A DNA stretch of 64,000 nucleotides from Ideonella paludis (GTDB taxonomy: Bacteria; Pseudomonadota; Gammaproteobacteria; Burkholderiales; Burkholderiaceae_C). Location: NCBI RefSeq assembly GCF_018069865.1, contig NZ_JAGQDG010000005.1:1-64000 (forward strand). Reading direction: 5' to 3'. Shown piece after piece: positions 20,370-30,880 of this stretch. Position numbers and translations under genes: made by a program. Every line of letters begins with the position of its first letter. Position 1 is the first letter of the stretch. The notes under the pieces were generated by a model that saw only the letters and a list, made by a program, of their open reading frames with translations, was not told the DNA's origin and searched no databases.

Positions 20370-20948
20370 ATGGGTCTCTATGCTTCGACTTCTTTGCTGC
20401 TATTTAATACTCGTGAAAAATTGCTCTTGCCTTTTATCAGAGATAGCCGCAAAGCTCGGTCCGCGATGGTGGAAAAATGGCACCTAGGCATGCTGACAGT
20501 CCTTCTCCTGCTTGGATCTAGTGCTTCCGCCGCACCACTATCCGAGTCCATTTCTATCGTTCCATTTAATATGTATGGTCCGGCGGGAACAATTCAGCTA
20601 ATCCCTTTTTATAATTCAGCAAGTACATTGCAAATTAAAGCCCCGGCGAGTGGTCGATATATTCTTTCCTTTTCAGCCGAGTGTACTGTTTCCGGCTCCC
20701 TTGGAAGTATTGATAATTGGATGGATGTGGACATTATTGTAAACACATTCGTGGTTCCCCCTACTTCTGGAAATTTCGACAAATTCTGCTCTACGGATGG
20801 ATCCGGAGGTGCTACTGGTACAAATAGAGTATCTATCATTATTCCGATTAGTCTTGAAAAGGGGAGGAATTCATTGCAAATTCAAGCGAGAATCAATTAT
20901 GGGGAATCGAGCGTCAGGCTGTCGAATATGGTGGTGTTGGTGTTTTAG
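20370..20948 (+). CDS. AT-rich secreted protein of unknown function
   Basis: A 192-residue protein not recognised. A signal-like segment HLGMLTVLLLLGSSASAAP ends near residue 55, which leaves an unusually long charged N-terminus if translation starts at 20370 (AAGGA 9 nt upstream). Met33 at 20466 would give a standard signal peptide but has no clear ribosome site. The mature part is beta-rich with two cysteines and GRYILSFSAECTVSG, like small beta-sandwich adhesin or matrix proteins. Codon use is strikingly AT-rich compared with the chromosome, a sign of transfer. It lies 155 bp after the subtilase gene. Confidence 0.6.
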   Translation: MGLYASTSLLLFNTREKLLLPFIRDSRKARSAMVEKWHLGMLTVLLLLGSSASAAPLSESISIVPFNMYGPAGTIQLIPFYNSASTLQIKAPASGRYILSFSAECTVSGSLGSIDNWMDVDIIVNTFVVPPTSGNFDKFCSTDGSGGATGTNRVSIIIPISLEKGRNSLQIQARINYGESSVRLSNMVVLVF

Positions 20949-21620
20949 ATGGTTGGAAAAACTGATCATTCGACACTTACTGACGCAGCGTAGGGAGTGA
21001 TTTGGGTTAGATCCTAGCCCAATAAATCAATGGCGGAGGGCCTGCATTAAAGGCGTGCAATTCAATAAGAGTCGACCAAGCGATTAACTTTGGGGCTACA
21101 TATCTACAATGTCATTGATCACACTGCTATGCCTTCAACTCGAACTCAAGCAACTCCAGGGTCAGATTAGTAGGCAAGAGCAAAAGCCGATGTGAATATA
21201 AGTGGCGAACCTCGGTTGGCTGGGGGTGTGCGCTAAGTAAAATGAATACAAGTCAATAACTCAAGAAATGGAAAAATGACAAATTTTTAAAGCAAGCCAC
21301 TGATATCATCTAATGTTCATCCGGGCTAATATTTTGGTTGGTTGTCGTTTGAAATATAGTATTGTATGGGCGTTGCCTGAACTAGCTAGCCATTCCCGTG
21401 ATCTAACTCGGCGTAAAGTTGGAAAAATCGACCTTTGGATGAGATAAATTTCAATTTCTGCAAGGTGTTGTAGATCTCTTGCCACAAATAATCGCATAAA
21501 TAAAACAGTAATTGAAGAATCGACCGGTTAGGCAAAGTGTGTTTGCCGACATATTTGCGCTCAATAGGGTGCAAATATATTTATGCTGAAAAGAAAAACC
21601 AACTTTTTAAAGGAGAGCGT
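20949..21620. other. AT-rich intergenic stretch
   Basis: About 670 bp without a credible gene. Short minus-strand frames (21306-21497, 21386-21574) have no ribosome sites and no recognisable features. The composition is the most AT-rich of the window and matches the two flanking secreted-protein genes, so the block was probably acquired together. Confidence 0.5.
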
Positions 21621-22127
21621 ATGTTCTTTCGCACGCAGGTAAAAATCATCGCCGCTGTATCTTTGTTGGCTAGCGCATCCACCCAGGCCGCACCGCCCGC
21701 CCCATCTAAGTCGGTCTCATTTGGATACGTTTCGCCGTTTACTGGGCCACTAAAATTGCTAAAAACACATCTTGAACACTATAACGAACAAGGCTTAGCT
21801 GTCGGGCCTGATGCTTGGTACGGAAGTCCTCTGACTGTGTCCTGCCCCAACGCTGCAGGCTGCTATGTTGTTGTCAGTGCAAATGCTCAGGTTTACAGCT
21901 TTTCATCACCCCGGCCTGTCGCTTTAGGCATTCAGATCGGCAGCTATTATTCGGCCCCTTATAATATCAAAGCGAATCAAGATGATTTCACATTGCTAAG
22001 CTATAAAGTGGGAACTATGGTTCCAAAAGGAGATCATAAGATAATGACTAGGTATATTGGCGCAGCAGGGACGCCAGCATCGCTGTTTGAATATACCACA
22101 GAGGTAAGTGTGTATAAGCCAATTTAG
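21621..22127 (+). CDS. AT-rich secreted protein of unknown function
   Basis: A 168-residue protein with a standard signal peptide (FFRTQVKIIAAVSLLASASTQA-AP). Start fixed by AAAGGAGAG upstream of 21621; the longer frame to 21537 is unlikely. The mature part is beta-rich with one cysteine pair (VSCPNAAGC) and ends EYTTEVSVYKPI. It resembles the product of 20370-20948 in size class, signal and composition, but I cannot show homology by eye. No family recognised. Two stem-loops follow the stop codon. Confidence 0.65.
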   Translation: MFFRTQVKIIAAVSLLASASTQAAPPAPSKSVSFGYVSPFTGPLKLLKTHLEHYNEQGLAVGPDAWYGSPLTVSCPNAAGCYVVVSANAQVYSFSSPRPVALGIQIGSYYSAPYNIKANQDDFTLLSYKVGTMVPKGDHKIMTRYIGAAGTPASLFEYTTEVSVYKPI

Positions 22128-22136
22128 TTGGCTCTT

Positions 22137-22177
22137 GTTTCGGCAAGGCAGGCATTTTTGCTTGGTTTTGCCGAAAC
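22137..22177. terminator. Stem-loop after the secreted-protein gene
   Basis: Perfect 10-bp arms GTTTCGGCAA and TTGCCGAAAC separated by 21 nt, starting 10 bp after the stop codon of the preceding gene. There is no T-run after the second arm, so its role as a terminator is tentative. Confidence 0.45.
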
Positions 22178-22210
22178 TGACGCAGCATTTCATTGCACAT
22201 CTTCCTGGGT

Positions 22211-22240
22211 CGAGTTATTTGGTGTATCATAAATAACTCG
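22211..22240. terminator. AT-rich stem-loop
   Basis: Perfect 10-bp arms CGAGTTATTT and AAATAACTCG around a 10-nt loop, 33 bp after the previous stem-loop. It could be a second terminator or a remnant of a mobile-element end. Confidence 0.4.
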
Positions 22241-22448
22241 ATTTGAACTGGGCCGAAGGGCGAGAAATTGGGCCCGCCGGCACGGTTGCGTTTCTGGCCA
22301 CGCTGCGGCAGGATATTTATTGCCTGATGCACTTGGCGTTGCGCTGAGCTTGGTGATCGTTGGCGGCTATTTGGGGTCGTTTCAGTGGTAATCCCTCCAC
22401 AAAACCAGCGCCCTGAAAAGTAGAGACTCTCACAGGAGAATCTCTACC

Positions 22449-22823
22449 ATGAAGAAATCGCGATTCACAGACAGCCAGATCATCGAAGCCCTCAAACGCG
22501 TGGAGGCGGGTTTGGCCGTCCCGGAGCTGTGCCGAGAACTGGGCATCAGCACGGCCACCTTCTACAAGTGGCGGAGCAAGTTCGGCGGCATGGACACGTC
22601 GCTGATGACGCGCATGAAGGAGCTGGAGGAGGAGAACCGTCGGCTGCGCAAGATGTACGTTGAAGAGAAGCTCAAGGCCGAAGTGGTCACGGAGGCGCTC
22701 GCAAAAAGTGGTGAAGCCATCTCGCCGCCGCGAGATGGCTCATTGGGCAGTTCAAGACAAAGGGTTGGCCATTCGTGCTGCCTGCCAAGCCTTCGATATC
22801 AGCCAGGCCTGCTATCGGTATGA
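22449..22823 (+). pseudogene. IS3 transposase orfA, reading frame altered
   Basis: The first about 86 codons are a normal orfA: helix-turn-helix KKSRFTDSQIIEALK...CRELGISTATFYKWRSKFGG and a leucine-zipper-like [25 protein letters not shown]. At 22703-22707 only five A residues precede G, where related elements have the slippery A-AAA-AAG and orfA stops shortly after at TGG-TGA. The missing base sends orfA into 37 extra codons and leaves orfB in the +1 rather than the -1 frame, so normal -1 frameshifting cannot make the fusion transposase. Confidence 0.75.
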
Positions 22824-23535
22824 GGCCAAGCGCAAGTCCGAGGATGACGAGATTGCGGACTGGCTGCTGCGCCTGACGGACAACCATCGCAACTGGGGCT
22901 TTGGTCTGTGCTTTCTGTACCTGCGAAATGTCAAAGGCTTTGCCTGGAACCACAAGCGTGTGTACCGCATCTACAGGGAGCTGGAGTTGAACCTGCGCAT
23001 CAAACCCCGCAAGCGCCTGGTGCGTGAGAAGCCTCAGCCACTGTCAGTGCCCGAGGCCATCAACCAAGTCTGGTCCATGGACTTCATGCACGACCAGCTT
23101 GAGGACGGGCGAAGCTTTCGGCTGTTCAACGTGATCGATGACTTCAACCGCGAAGCCTTGGGCATTGAGATTGCCTTCTCACTACCCTCGCTGAGAGTGA
23201 TCCGCGCCCTGACGCAGATCATTAGCTGCCGAGGAAAGCCCCAGACCATTCGTTGCGACAATGGCCCGGAGTACCTGAGCGCAGCCATTGAAAGCTGGGC
23301 CAAAGCGTGGGGCATCCAGGTCGAGCGGATCGAGCCTGGCAAGCCGCAGCACAATGCCTACGTCGAGCGGTTCAACCGAACCGTGCGCTACGAATGGCTG
23401 TCGGAGTACCATTGGAGCGACCTTGAAGAGGTCAGGCTCCACGCCACAAAGTGGATGTGGCAGTGCAACCATGAACGCCCAAGCATGGCCTTGGGTGGCA
23501 TCACCCCCAAGCAGCGGTTGGCCATGGCCGCATAG
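22660..23535 (+). CDS. IS3 transposase orfB (DDE integrase domain)
   Basis: About 280 codons carry HTH_21-like and rve domains: [28 protein letters not shown] and the E of [14 protein letters not shown] make up the DDE triad. From the motif [11 protein letters not shown] onward it matches orfB of IS3 elements. The first about 15 codons from 22660 overlap orfA in another frame and are probably not translated. The catalytic part is intact, but expression depends on the damaged frameshift site upstream. Confidence 0.85.
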   Translation: MKRSSRPKWSRRRSQKVVKPSRRREMAHWAVQDKGLAIRAACQAFDISQACYRYEAKRKSEDDEIADWLLRLTDNHRNWGFGLCFLYLRNVKGFAWNHKRVYRIYRELELNLRIKPRKRLVREKPQPLSVPEAINQVWSMDFMHDQLEDGRSFRLFNVIDDFNREALGIEIAFSLPSLRVIRALTQIISCRGKPQTIRCDNGPEYLSAAIESWAKAWGIQVERIEPGKPQHNAYVERFNRTVRYEWLSEYHWSDLEEVRLHATKWMWQCNHERPSMALGGITPKQRLAMAA

Positions 23536-23754
23536 CTCTACTTCTCGGAGCGGTGGGTTTTGGGGGGACTACCGAAAGACCGCAACCGCTGCAACGCGGT
23601 CTACCGCAAATCGAAGTTGGCTTTAGACTGAACTGCGTTACTCGAGGTTGAAGCCTTGAGCGGTCACATCCGCCACTCGATATTCGATGCTGAGGGAGGC
23701 GTGCAACCCCACTGCCACTGAAAGCATGTAGGCGCAACGCGCGATACTAGGCAT

Positions 23755-24291
23755 TTGTCCTCGGTCTTAAGCATTGTGTTTGTCCTTCGTTGCACCCAGA
23801 AGCTCCTCGACAGGCTCAACGCCACGCCAGATTCGGAGTCGGTGCCGCCAGACACAGTCCTTGGCGACTGGTACGCCAATCTGATTCGGGTTGGCCGGAC
23901 TCAGGTTGTGCTCGCGGTCCGTGAGCGAAGTTTGCTGCCCGTTGTGGTGCCGGCCCGGGATGGTCATGCCCTCGTCCAGCGGCTCTCCGACGCCCTGGGA
24001 CCGATGCTCACTGCCATCGGCGTCCCAACGGCCGATGCAGATGCCGAATGCAGAGCAATGCAACATTGGGCCGTGGGAAAGACGGCAAACCGCCGCGTCC
24101 TGAGATCGCTCAACGATTTGGCAATTCAACTGCAAGTCGGGCTGCTCGACTATCCAGATCGCACGCTGCTCGCGCATTCGCTCTGGTTGGCACAGACGCC
24201 CTTGAAGGTCATCGACTATGGTGCACCTGACCAAGCAACACTGGCCGCGTTCGTTGCCCATCGAGCGCTCCGGGTGGCCAAGAACCGATGA
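23755..24291 (+). CDS. DUF6933 family protein
   Basis: A soluble protein of about 170 residues: VLRCTQKLLDRL near the start, VLGDWYANLIRVGRTQVVLAVRERSLLPVVVPAR in the first half, and HSLWLAQTPL near the end, the pattern of DUF6933 proteins often found near integrons and toxin-antitoxin genes. The frame opens with TTG at 23755; GTG at 23776, giving VFVLRCTQKLL, is an equally likely start. Neither has a strong ribosome site. It lies between the IS and the right inverted repeat, so it is island cargo. Function unknown. Confidence 0.7.
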   Translation: MSSVLSIVFVLRCTQKLLDRLNATPDSESVPPDTVLGDWYANLIRVGRTQVVLAVRERSLLPVVVPARDGHALVQRLSDALGPMLTAIGVPTADADAECRAMQHWAVGKTANRRVLRSLNDLAIQLQVGLLDYPDRTLLAHSLWLAQTPLKVIDYGAPDQATLAAFVAHRALRVAKNR

Positions 24292-24490
24292 GCTTCACTC
24301 GGCACCTCCCGCTGCTCTAGGGCCTGCCAGCTGGCTCTGAATTTGCCAGTCACCCTGGGCTCCCCTGCCAGGTCGTTTGGGCTCGTGACGCTTCACTGGC
24401 CCTAGCCCGACGCCGGCAGATCAGCCCGACAAGCGCCACCCAAGAAATTCCAAAAAGTCTTTCAAAAACAATCAGTTAAGCCACTCTTGC

Positions 24491-24506
24491 GTTCCAAACT
24501 CAGTGA
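24491..24506 (-). repeat. Inner copy of the terminal repeat (right end)
   Basis: On the minus strand this reads TTCACTGAGTTTGGAAC, one mismatch from the CATTGAGTTTGGAAC core of the outer repeat. It is spaced 21 bp from the outer copy (start to start). Confidence 0.55.
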
Positions 24507-24511
24507 ACAAA

Positions 24512-24536
24512 GTTCCAAACTCAATGACTTTCGACA
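24512..24536 (-). repeat. Right 25-bp terminal inverted repeat of the island
   Basis: On the minus strand it begins TGTCGA and ends CATTGAGTTTGGAAC; 21 of 25 bases equal the left repeat at 10718-10742. The bases immediately outside the two repeats (ACAAG left, GCGGG right) do not form a target-site duplication. Confidence 0.7.
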
Positions 24537-24817
24537 GCGGGCATGCTTGGCATATTTCGCGCCCGCTGTGGCGGCATGACCTCGCCACCCAGGGTTTGCG
24601 CGCGCCCAGCAGGAGACATCTTGCGCATGTTTCCATGCCGCATATGCATAGTGGGGATGGGCGACTGAGTTACGGCACCGTTACACTGCCGTGACAAGCC
24701 CTTCGCAGGAAACGGGGCCTGGGGGTCTATCCGCCACCGAAACCCGTCGTAACCTGCATGACAGCTTCATCCCTCAGGCTGTCGAACCTTGCTGGTCCTG
24801 GTCTCTTCAGGGTGGGC

Positions 24818-24865
24818 ATTGGGCGAGCCTCTGGCAGTGGCCGGGCGCTCGCCCAATCCCATTTT
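24818..24865 (+). terminator. Terminator-like hairpin in the pckG leader
   Basis: Arms ATTGGGCGAGC and GCTCGCCCAAT (perfect 11 bp, extended by GGGC/CCC with a bulge) around an 18-nt loop, followed by ATTTTTG. It ends about 25 bp before the pckG start codon. It may terminate upstream transcripts or act as an attenuator for pckG. Confidence 0.5.
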
Positions 24866-24889
24866 TGAACCTTAGATTGGAGTCTTGTC

Positions 24890-26752
<1,863 letters not shown>

Positions 26753-26797
26753 TGGGCTGAGCATAGCGGCGGGCCCAATGGCGCACCGCCCCAGCAA

Positions 26798-26825
26798 GAA
26801 GCCACCGCATGCGGTGGCTTTTTTA
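26798..26825 (+). terminator. Rho-independent terminator of pckG
   Basis: Perfect palindromic stem AGCCACCGCATGCGGTGGCT followed by six T residues, 46 bp after the pckG stop codon. Confidence 0.93.
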
Positions 26826-27232
26826 TGCTCAAAAGCTAGCCTTGGACGCAGGGTAGAAGAGCGATCAACAAGCGCTGTATGACAAGAGCGCTGTTTGCAC
26901 GGTTGGCCCAGGCGCACGGCCACACCAGGCACGCTGACCTAGCGCAAACTCATATCCAGCACTGGAAGGTCGCCCTTGATGGATCTGATATGTCGCAACT
27001 CACCCTCCCGGTCTTGGAGGGCCAGCGCGACATCAATGCTCTGCTGGTGAACGCCCAAACCGATAGGCAGCGTGCTAGATTCGCTCACGGCCAACTCCAA
27101 AACCTAGTGGCGGCACGCTGACAGAGCACCAACCCGGTGCATAGGTGGTGGTTGGCAGGCACATGGCCTGCAACCTCTGTTTGCGCTGGAAATGGGCCGC
27201 CTGTTCCTACGAAGCCCTCTTGCCTAGTCCAC
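26826..27232. other. Gap with one doubtful small frame
   Basis: A plus-strand frame at 26879-27121 (80 codons, MTRALFARLAQAHGHTRH...) has no ribosome site, signal or recognised domain; its composition would also fit a decayed gene on either strand. Nothing else is seen. Confidence 0.3.
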
Positions 27233-27760
27233 ATGAAGTCACTTTTTGCACTGCCTCCAGGCTGGAGCCCTGGCAAGCTGTGGGTCTACGCAGCTATCGG
27301 CGCCGCCCTGACCGTCGCGGTTGTGCCGTGGAGTGCCACTACAGGGCGAATTCCGGACCAACAGAGCTTGGCCTCTGCATCTGGGACGTTGACGTCGATA
27401 GCAAAACACAAGTACGGCATCAAGTTCGAACTTTCCGGCCATGAGAGGGTCTTTGACTATCCGTCCAAGCATCGCGGGTACGACATTGTTCTGTCCGCAC
27501 TTGAGACAGCAGGAAAGGACGAAGTCGTAGTGTTGTACGAGAGGTCCCCGCGTTCACCCTGGTTCTCCGATGAGAAGTACTACGACGTCTGGCAAGTGCA
27601 AGTAGGCAATAGATTGACGCGCTCGCTTCAAGACGCTCAAGCTGGATGGAAGTCCGACGAAGCAATCCGTCCATGGCTTGCAGGCGTCTTCGCGATCTGC
27701 AGCCTCTATCTGGCTGTAATGGGCTATCGAGCACATGCGGCCCGAGCGGAGTCGCGGTGA
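27233..27760 (+). CDS. Hypothetical two-span membrane protein
   Basis: A 175-residue protein with a hydrophobic segment near residues 15-32 (LWVYAAIGAALTVAVVPW), an extracytoplasmic beta-rich domain (about 35-135, ending DVWQVQVGNRL), and a second span near 145-165 (LAGVFAICSLYLAVMGY). Arrangement resembles DUF3592-like proteins, but I do not see enough to assign it. The start at 27233 (Met before KSLFALPPGW) is preferred to the longer frame because upstream codons look non-coding. Monocistronic; GC somewhat below neighbours. Confidence 0.5.
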   Translation: MKSLFALPPGWSPGKLWVYAAIGAALTVAVVPWSATTGRIPDQQSLASASGTLTSIAKHKYGIKFELSGHERVFDYPSKHRGYDIVLSALETAGKDEVVVLYERSPRSPWFSDEKYYDVWQVQVGNRLTRSLQDAQAGWKSDEAIRPWLAGVFAICSLYLAVMGYRAHAARAESR

Positions 27761-27976
27761 GGAATAGGCCCTCTAACATGCCTCCCGGATTGTCAGCAGT
27801 TGGATTTCTTCAATAGCAGCATTCAAGACGTTGAAGATGAGCCAATGCATGGGCTCCATTCACAGGTCGTGCAACTAGCGCAATACCAGCACAAAACTCC
27901 TCGCGCAGCTTGTGTATGGACAAGATGCCTTATGGCGTCGTCGGCCGGTCGTCGGTTCCAGCAATTCGCCGCTGAT

Positions 27977-30739
27977 TCACCTCACCACCCACACCATCGC
28001 CGTGCGCCCCGGCACCATCAGCTCGCCAGTTTGGGCGTCTAGGCTCGCCTCGCGCACGCGCTTGTCGGCCGCGCTGGGGCTCAGGTGCACGGGGTGCAAG
28101 GCCCAGCGTTTGCCGCTGATCGCGGGCAGGCTCAGGCGTTGAGCCTGTTTGTCGGTGTTCAGCACCACCAAGACGGAGGCGAAGTTGGCTTCTTTCAGGC
28201 CTTGGCCGTTGAGCAGGGCCACGATGACGGCTGGGTTTTGCTGGGGGCCGGTGTTCAAAAAGCTCAGGCGTTGTTGCACTTCGGCGCTGCTGCGCAGGCG
28301 GAAGAGCACGGAGCTGTCGCGGATGCGCAGCAGGTCCAGCGTGGCGTCTCGGGTGAATCGGATGTCCTCAGGGCGCGGGTTGATCTGTGCATTGGCAAGC
28401 AGCGGCTGCATCAGCGGCCAATCTTTGCCGTTATCACTCTCGGGCGGCAGGCCGCTGCCAAAGTGGTTGGTGCTGGCTGAAAAGTCCAGTCGGTTGAAGG
28501 CGTCGCCCGAGTTGTAGCTGTTGCGGTCCAGGCTTTTGCTGCGCAGCAGCTCTTGCCCCGCATGAAAGTAAGCCACGCCTTGGCTGAAGGCCACCAGGGC
28601 GTTGCCCAGCACTTGCACGCGCGCGCGCTCTTGCGGCGAGGTGCCGGTGGGCAGCTTCATGGCGTTGGTGTCGAAGAGGGTCTGGTTGTCGTGGTTCTCG
28701 ACATAGTTCACCACTTCGGCGGGCTGGCTGGCAAAGCCGGCGGGCTGGCCGCCGTAGTCGATCTCGGCGCCGCGCTTGACGCTGCCGTCGGCCGTGGTGA
28801 AGCGCACATCGCGCAAGGTGCCGGCCAGGCCCAGGCGGATCATGTCGGCGGCGCGCATCAGGTCGCCCGCAGAGGCGGGCGCGGCTTGGGCGTTGGGGTC
28901 GGTCACTTGGCCATTGAGCCAGCCTTGGCGGGCGATCAGCGCCACGCCGCTGTCGCCGGCGCTGCCGCCGCGCGCGGCATCCCTCATCCGGTCGTTAAAG
29001 CTGCCAATGCCGCTGCCGTTCAGGCTCAACTGGCTGGCTTGCACAAAGCGGGCGCTGTTGGCCACCTCGCCGAAGTTCCAGCCTTCGCCGATGAAGTGGA
29101 TGTCGCGGCCCAGTTCGCGCTTCAGGCGCGCTCGCATGGCTTCCATCACCGAGCGGGGCTGGTGGCCCATCAGGTCGAAGCGGAAGGAGTCGATGTGGTG
29201 GTCACGCACCCATAGCAGTACCGAATCGCTCATCAAGCGCGCCATCATGCGGTGCTCGGTGGCGGTGTTCTCGCAGCAGGTGGAGCGCTCGATCTCGCCG
29301 GTGGCGCTCAGGCGGTGGTAGTAGCCGGGCACGATTCGGTCCAGCACCGACATCTCGCTTTGGCCTGAGGCAAAGGTGTGGTTGTAGACCACGTCCATGC
29401 CCACCCGCAGGCCAGCGCGGTGCAGGGCTTGCACCATGGCGCGCAGCTCGCGCACGCGGGCGGCGCCGTCGTCGGGCTGGGTGGCGTAGCTGCCTTCCGG
29501 CGCGTTGAAGTGGTAAGGGTCGTAACCCCAGTTGTAGCAGTCGGCGTCGCGGCTGGCGTTCACGGCGGCTTGCTGGGCCTTGCCATCGCGCGGGCCGCTG
29601 GTGGCGGGCGTGACGCAGCCCGTTTCAGGCACGCTGCTGAGGTCGTAAATGGGCAGCAAGTGCACATCGGTCAGGCCGGCTTGGGCCAGGCGCCGCAAGT
29701 GCTGCATGCCTTGAGATTGGGCATGCGTGAAGCCCAGGTACTTGCCGCGATGGGCCGCGGGCACGCTGGTGTCGTCGCGCGAGAAGTCGCGCACATGCAG
29801 CTCGTAGACCACCAAGTCAGTGGCATGGGCCACGGTTTGCGGGCGCGGCGTGCTGTCCCAGCCCGGTGGCTCGGTGTCGGGGTGGTCCAGGCGCAGGGCC
29901 ACGCTGTGGCGGGAGTTGTTGGTCACGCTGACCGAGTAAGGGTCGGTCACGCGGTTGCGCACCAGGCCGGCGTCTGGGGTGACCACGTCCACCAAGTAGC
30001 TGTAGCGCTGGCCGTGCAGGTCTTGCGGCAGTTGCGTGGTCCACAGGCCGGTGGCGTCTTCGCGCTGCAGCGGGCGCAGCACGGAGGCCTTACCCTCGCC
30101 GGGCTTTGGGGGGTGCAAGCAGAGCATCACCCGCTGTGCGGTCGGCGCCCACAGCCGGAAGGTGCTGCGTTGCGGGGTGACGGTGGCGCCCAGCTCGGCG
30201 GAAGACTCGGCCAGCGCGTAGGCGTCGTCCAGCGCGCCGGGCAATTGGGTGGCGGTGGCGGCCAGGATGCGGCCTTGTGCGTCTTCTTTCAGCAGCCACA
30301 TCTGGGCCGTCCAGGTCTGAGCCAGGTTCATGGCGTCGCGGCCTGAGACACGCAGCCGCACGCCCGGCTTCACATAGGCAAAGCGTTGGGCGGTGACGGG
30401 CGGCAGGTCCGAGTCGTCGATGCTCAGCTCCAACACCCCATCGGCGCCGCTGAGCGCCTCGCCCACCTTGGCCACCAGGCCTGCGCTGTGGGAATAGGCC
30501 AAGCGCCAGCGCACCCCGGGGGCGGCTGTGTGGCCGGGCCATTGCAGGCGAATGCCATCCAGCCAAATGCCTTCGGCCGTGCGCAGCTTGGCGGCGGCCG
30601 CCTTCAGCACGGTGCTGTGAGGGCCATCACAGTCTTGCGCCGAGGGGGCTGGGGGCAGGGCTTGGGCCCACAGCGGCGTGCAGGTGGCGCCCATGGCCAG
30701 TAACAGACTCAATTGGCGCAAGCGGGGAGCGAAAGGCAT
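27977..30739 (-). CDS. pulA: Secreted pullulanase-type glucan debranching enzyme (GH13)
   Basis: A 920-residue alpha-1,6-glucosidase that hydrolyses branch points in pullulan and starch. Signal peptide ends near LWAQA (about residue 27). N-terminal beta domains (PUD- and CBM48-like) cover about 30-330, then the GH13 barrel with VVYNHT (region I), FRFDLMGH (nucleophile Asp), IGEGWNFG (acid/base Glu) and VENHDN, and a C-terminal beta domain. The two-cysteine TCCEN segment near the active site is typical of bacterial PulA. Divergent from an alpha-amylase with palindromic sites between; together they degrade extracellular or periplasmic alpha-glucans. Confidence 0.93.
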   Translation of the reverse strand: MPFAPRLRQLSLLLAMGATCTPLWAQALPPAPSAQDCDGPHSTVLKAAAAKLRTAEGIWLDGIRLQWPGHTAAPGVRWRLAYSHSAGLVAKVGEALSGADGVLELSIDDSDLPPVTAQRFAYVKPGVRLRVSGRDAMNLAQTWTAQMWLLKEDAQGRILAATATQLPGALDDAYALAESSAELGATVTPQRSTFRLWAPTAQRVMLCLHPPKPGEGKASVLRPLQREDATGLWTTQLPQDLHGQRYSYLVDVVTPDAGLVRNRVTDPYSVSVTNNSRHSVALRLDHPDTEPPGWDSTPRPQTVAHATDLVVYELHVRDFSRDDTSVPAAHRGKYLGFTHAQSQGMQHLRRLAQAGLTDVHLLPIYDLSSVPETGCVTPATSGPRDGKAQQAAVNASRDADCYNWGYDPYHFNAPEGSYATQPDDGAARVRELRAMVQALHRAGLRVGMDVVYNHTFASGQSEMSVLDRIVPGYYHRLSATGEIERSTCCENTATEHRMMARLMSDSVLLWVRDHHIDSFRFDLMGHQPRSVMEAMRARLKRELGRDIHFIGEGWNFGEVANSARFVQASQLSLNGSGIGSFNDRMRDAARGGSAGDSGVALIARQGWLNGQVTDPNAQAAPASAGDLMRAADMIRLGLAGTLRDVRFTTADGSVKRGAEIDYGGQPAGFASQPAEVVNYVENHDNQTLFDTNAMKLPTGTSPQERARVQVLGNALVAFSQGVAYFHAGQELLRSKSLDRNSYNSGDAFNRLDFSASTNHFGSGLPPESDNGKDWPLMQPLLANAQINPRPEDIRFTRDATLDLLRIRDSSVLFRLRSSAEVQQRLSFLNTGPQQNPAVIVALLNGQGLKEANFASVLVVLNTDKQAQRLSLPAISGKRWALHPVHLSPSAADKRVREASLDAQTGELMVPGRTAMVWVVR

Positions 30740-30751
30740 AGGGGTGCGATG

Positions 30752-30766
30752 TGTAATGAAACTACA
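30752..30766. promoter_or_regulatory. Candidate operator, pullulanase side
   Basis: Imperfect palindrome TGTAATGAAACTACA, 13 bp upstream of the pullulanase start codon. It shares the outer TGTA...CTACA with the site at 30840-30854, so one repressor may act on both divergent genes. Confidence 0.5.
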
Positions 30767-30822
30767 TTGTCAGGGCGCCATTGCGCTGGAGCATAGCGGG
30801 GTTATATCTAGCAACCGGTATC

Positions 30823-30837
30823 TTGCAAACCGTGCAA
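30823..30837. promoter_or_regulatory. TTGCA-N5-TGCAA dyad
   Basis: Perfect 5-bp arms (TTGCA AACCG TGCAA), immediately before the TGTAG site. Its form is compatible with a LacI-family half-site pair; it may also overlap the amylase -35. Confidence 0.35.
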
Positions 30838-30839
30838 AA

Positions 30840-30854
30840 TGTAGTTTGGCTACA
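30840..30854. promoter_or_regulatory. Candidate operator, amylase side
   Basis: TGTAG-TTTGG-CTACA, perfect arms of five (six with the flanking A and T), 27 bp upstream of the alpha-amylase start. It pairs with the similar site at 30752-30766. Confidence 0.5.
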
Positions 30855-30880
30855 TATCGCCCCACTGCCCAGGACACATC

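Larger units (their letters stand above)
22386..23574 (+). mobile_element. IS3-family insertion sequence, frameshift site damaged
   Basis: About 1.19 kb. The left end (TGGTAATCCCTCCACAAAACC...) and the right end read on the other strand (CGGTAGTCCCCCCAAAACCC...) align as imperfect terminal inverted repeats, both running on to AGTAGAG. It contains orfA and orfB of an IS3-family DDE transposase. No matching short target duplication is visible at the boundaries chosen (CAG left, AAA right), so the ends may be off by a few bases or the flanks rearranged. Confidence 0.8.
24292..24817. other. Right end of the island and pckG upstream region
   Basis: No gene seen. From 24490 to 24536 the sequence is the repeat-rich right end of the island (two copies of GTTCCAAACTCAxTGA on the plus strand). 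Beyond it, up to the pckG leader, host-like GC-rich sequence resumes. Confidence 0.5.

Noticed and set aside
22128-22385. Possible gene remnant before the IS3 element
   Set aside because: Short frames on both strands show no family match; the region is better explained by stem-loops and flanking sequence.
26879-27121. 80-codon frame after the pckG terminator as a gene
   Set aside because: No ribosome site, no recognised motif, and composition not clearly coding; kept only as a note.
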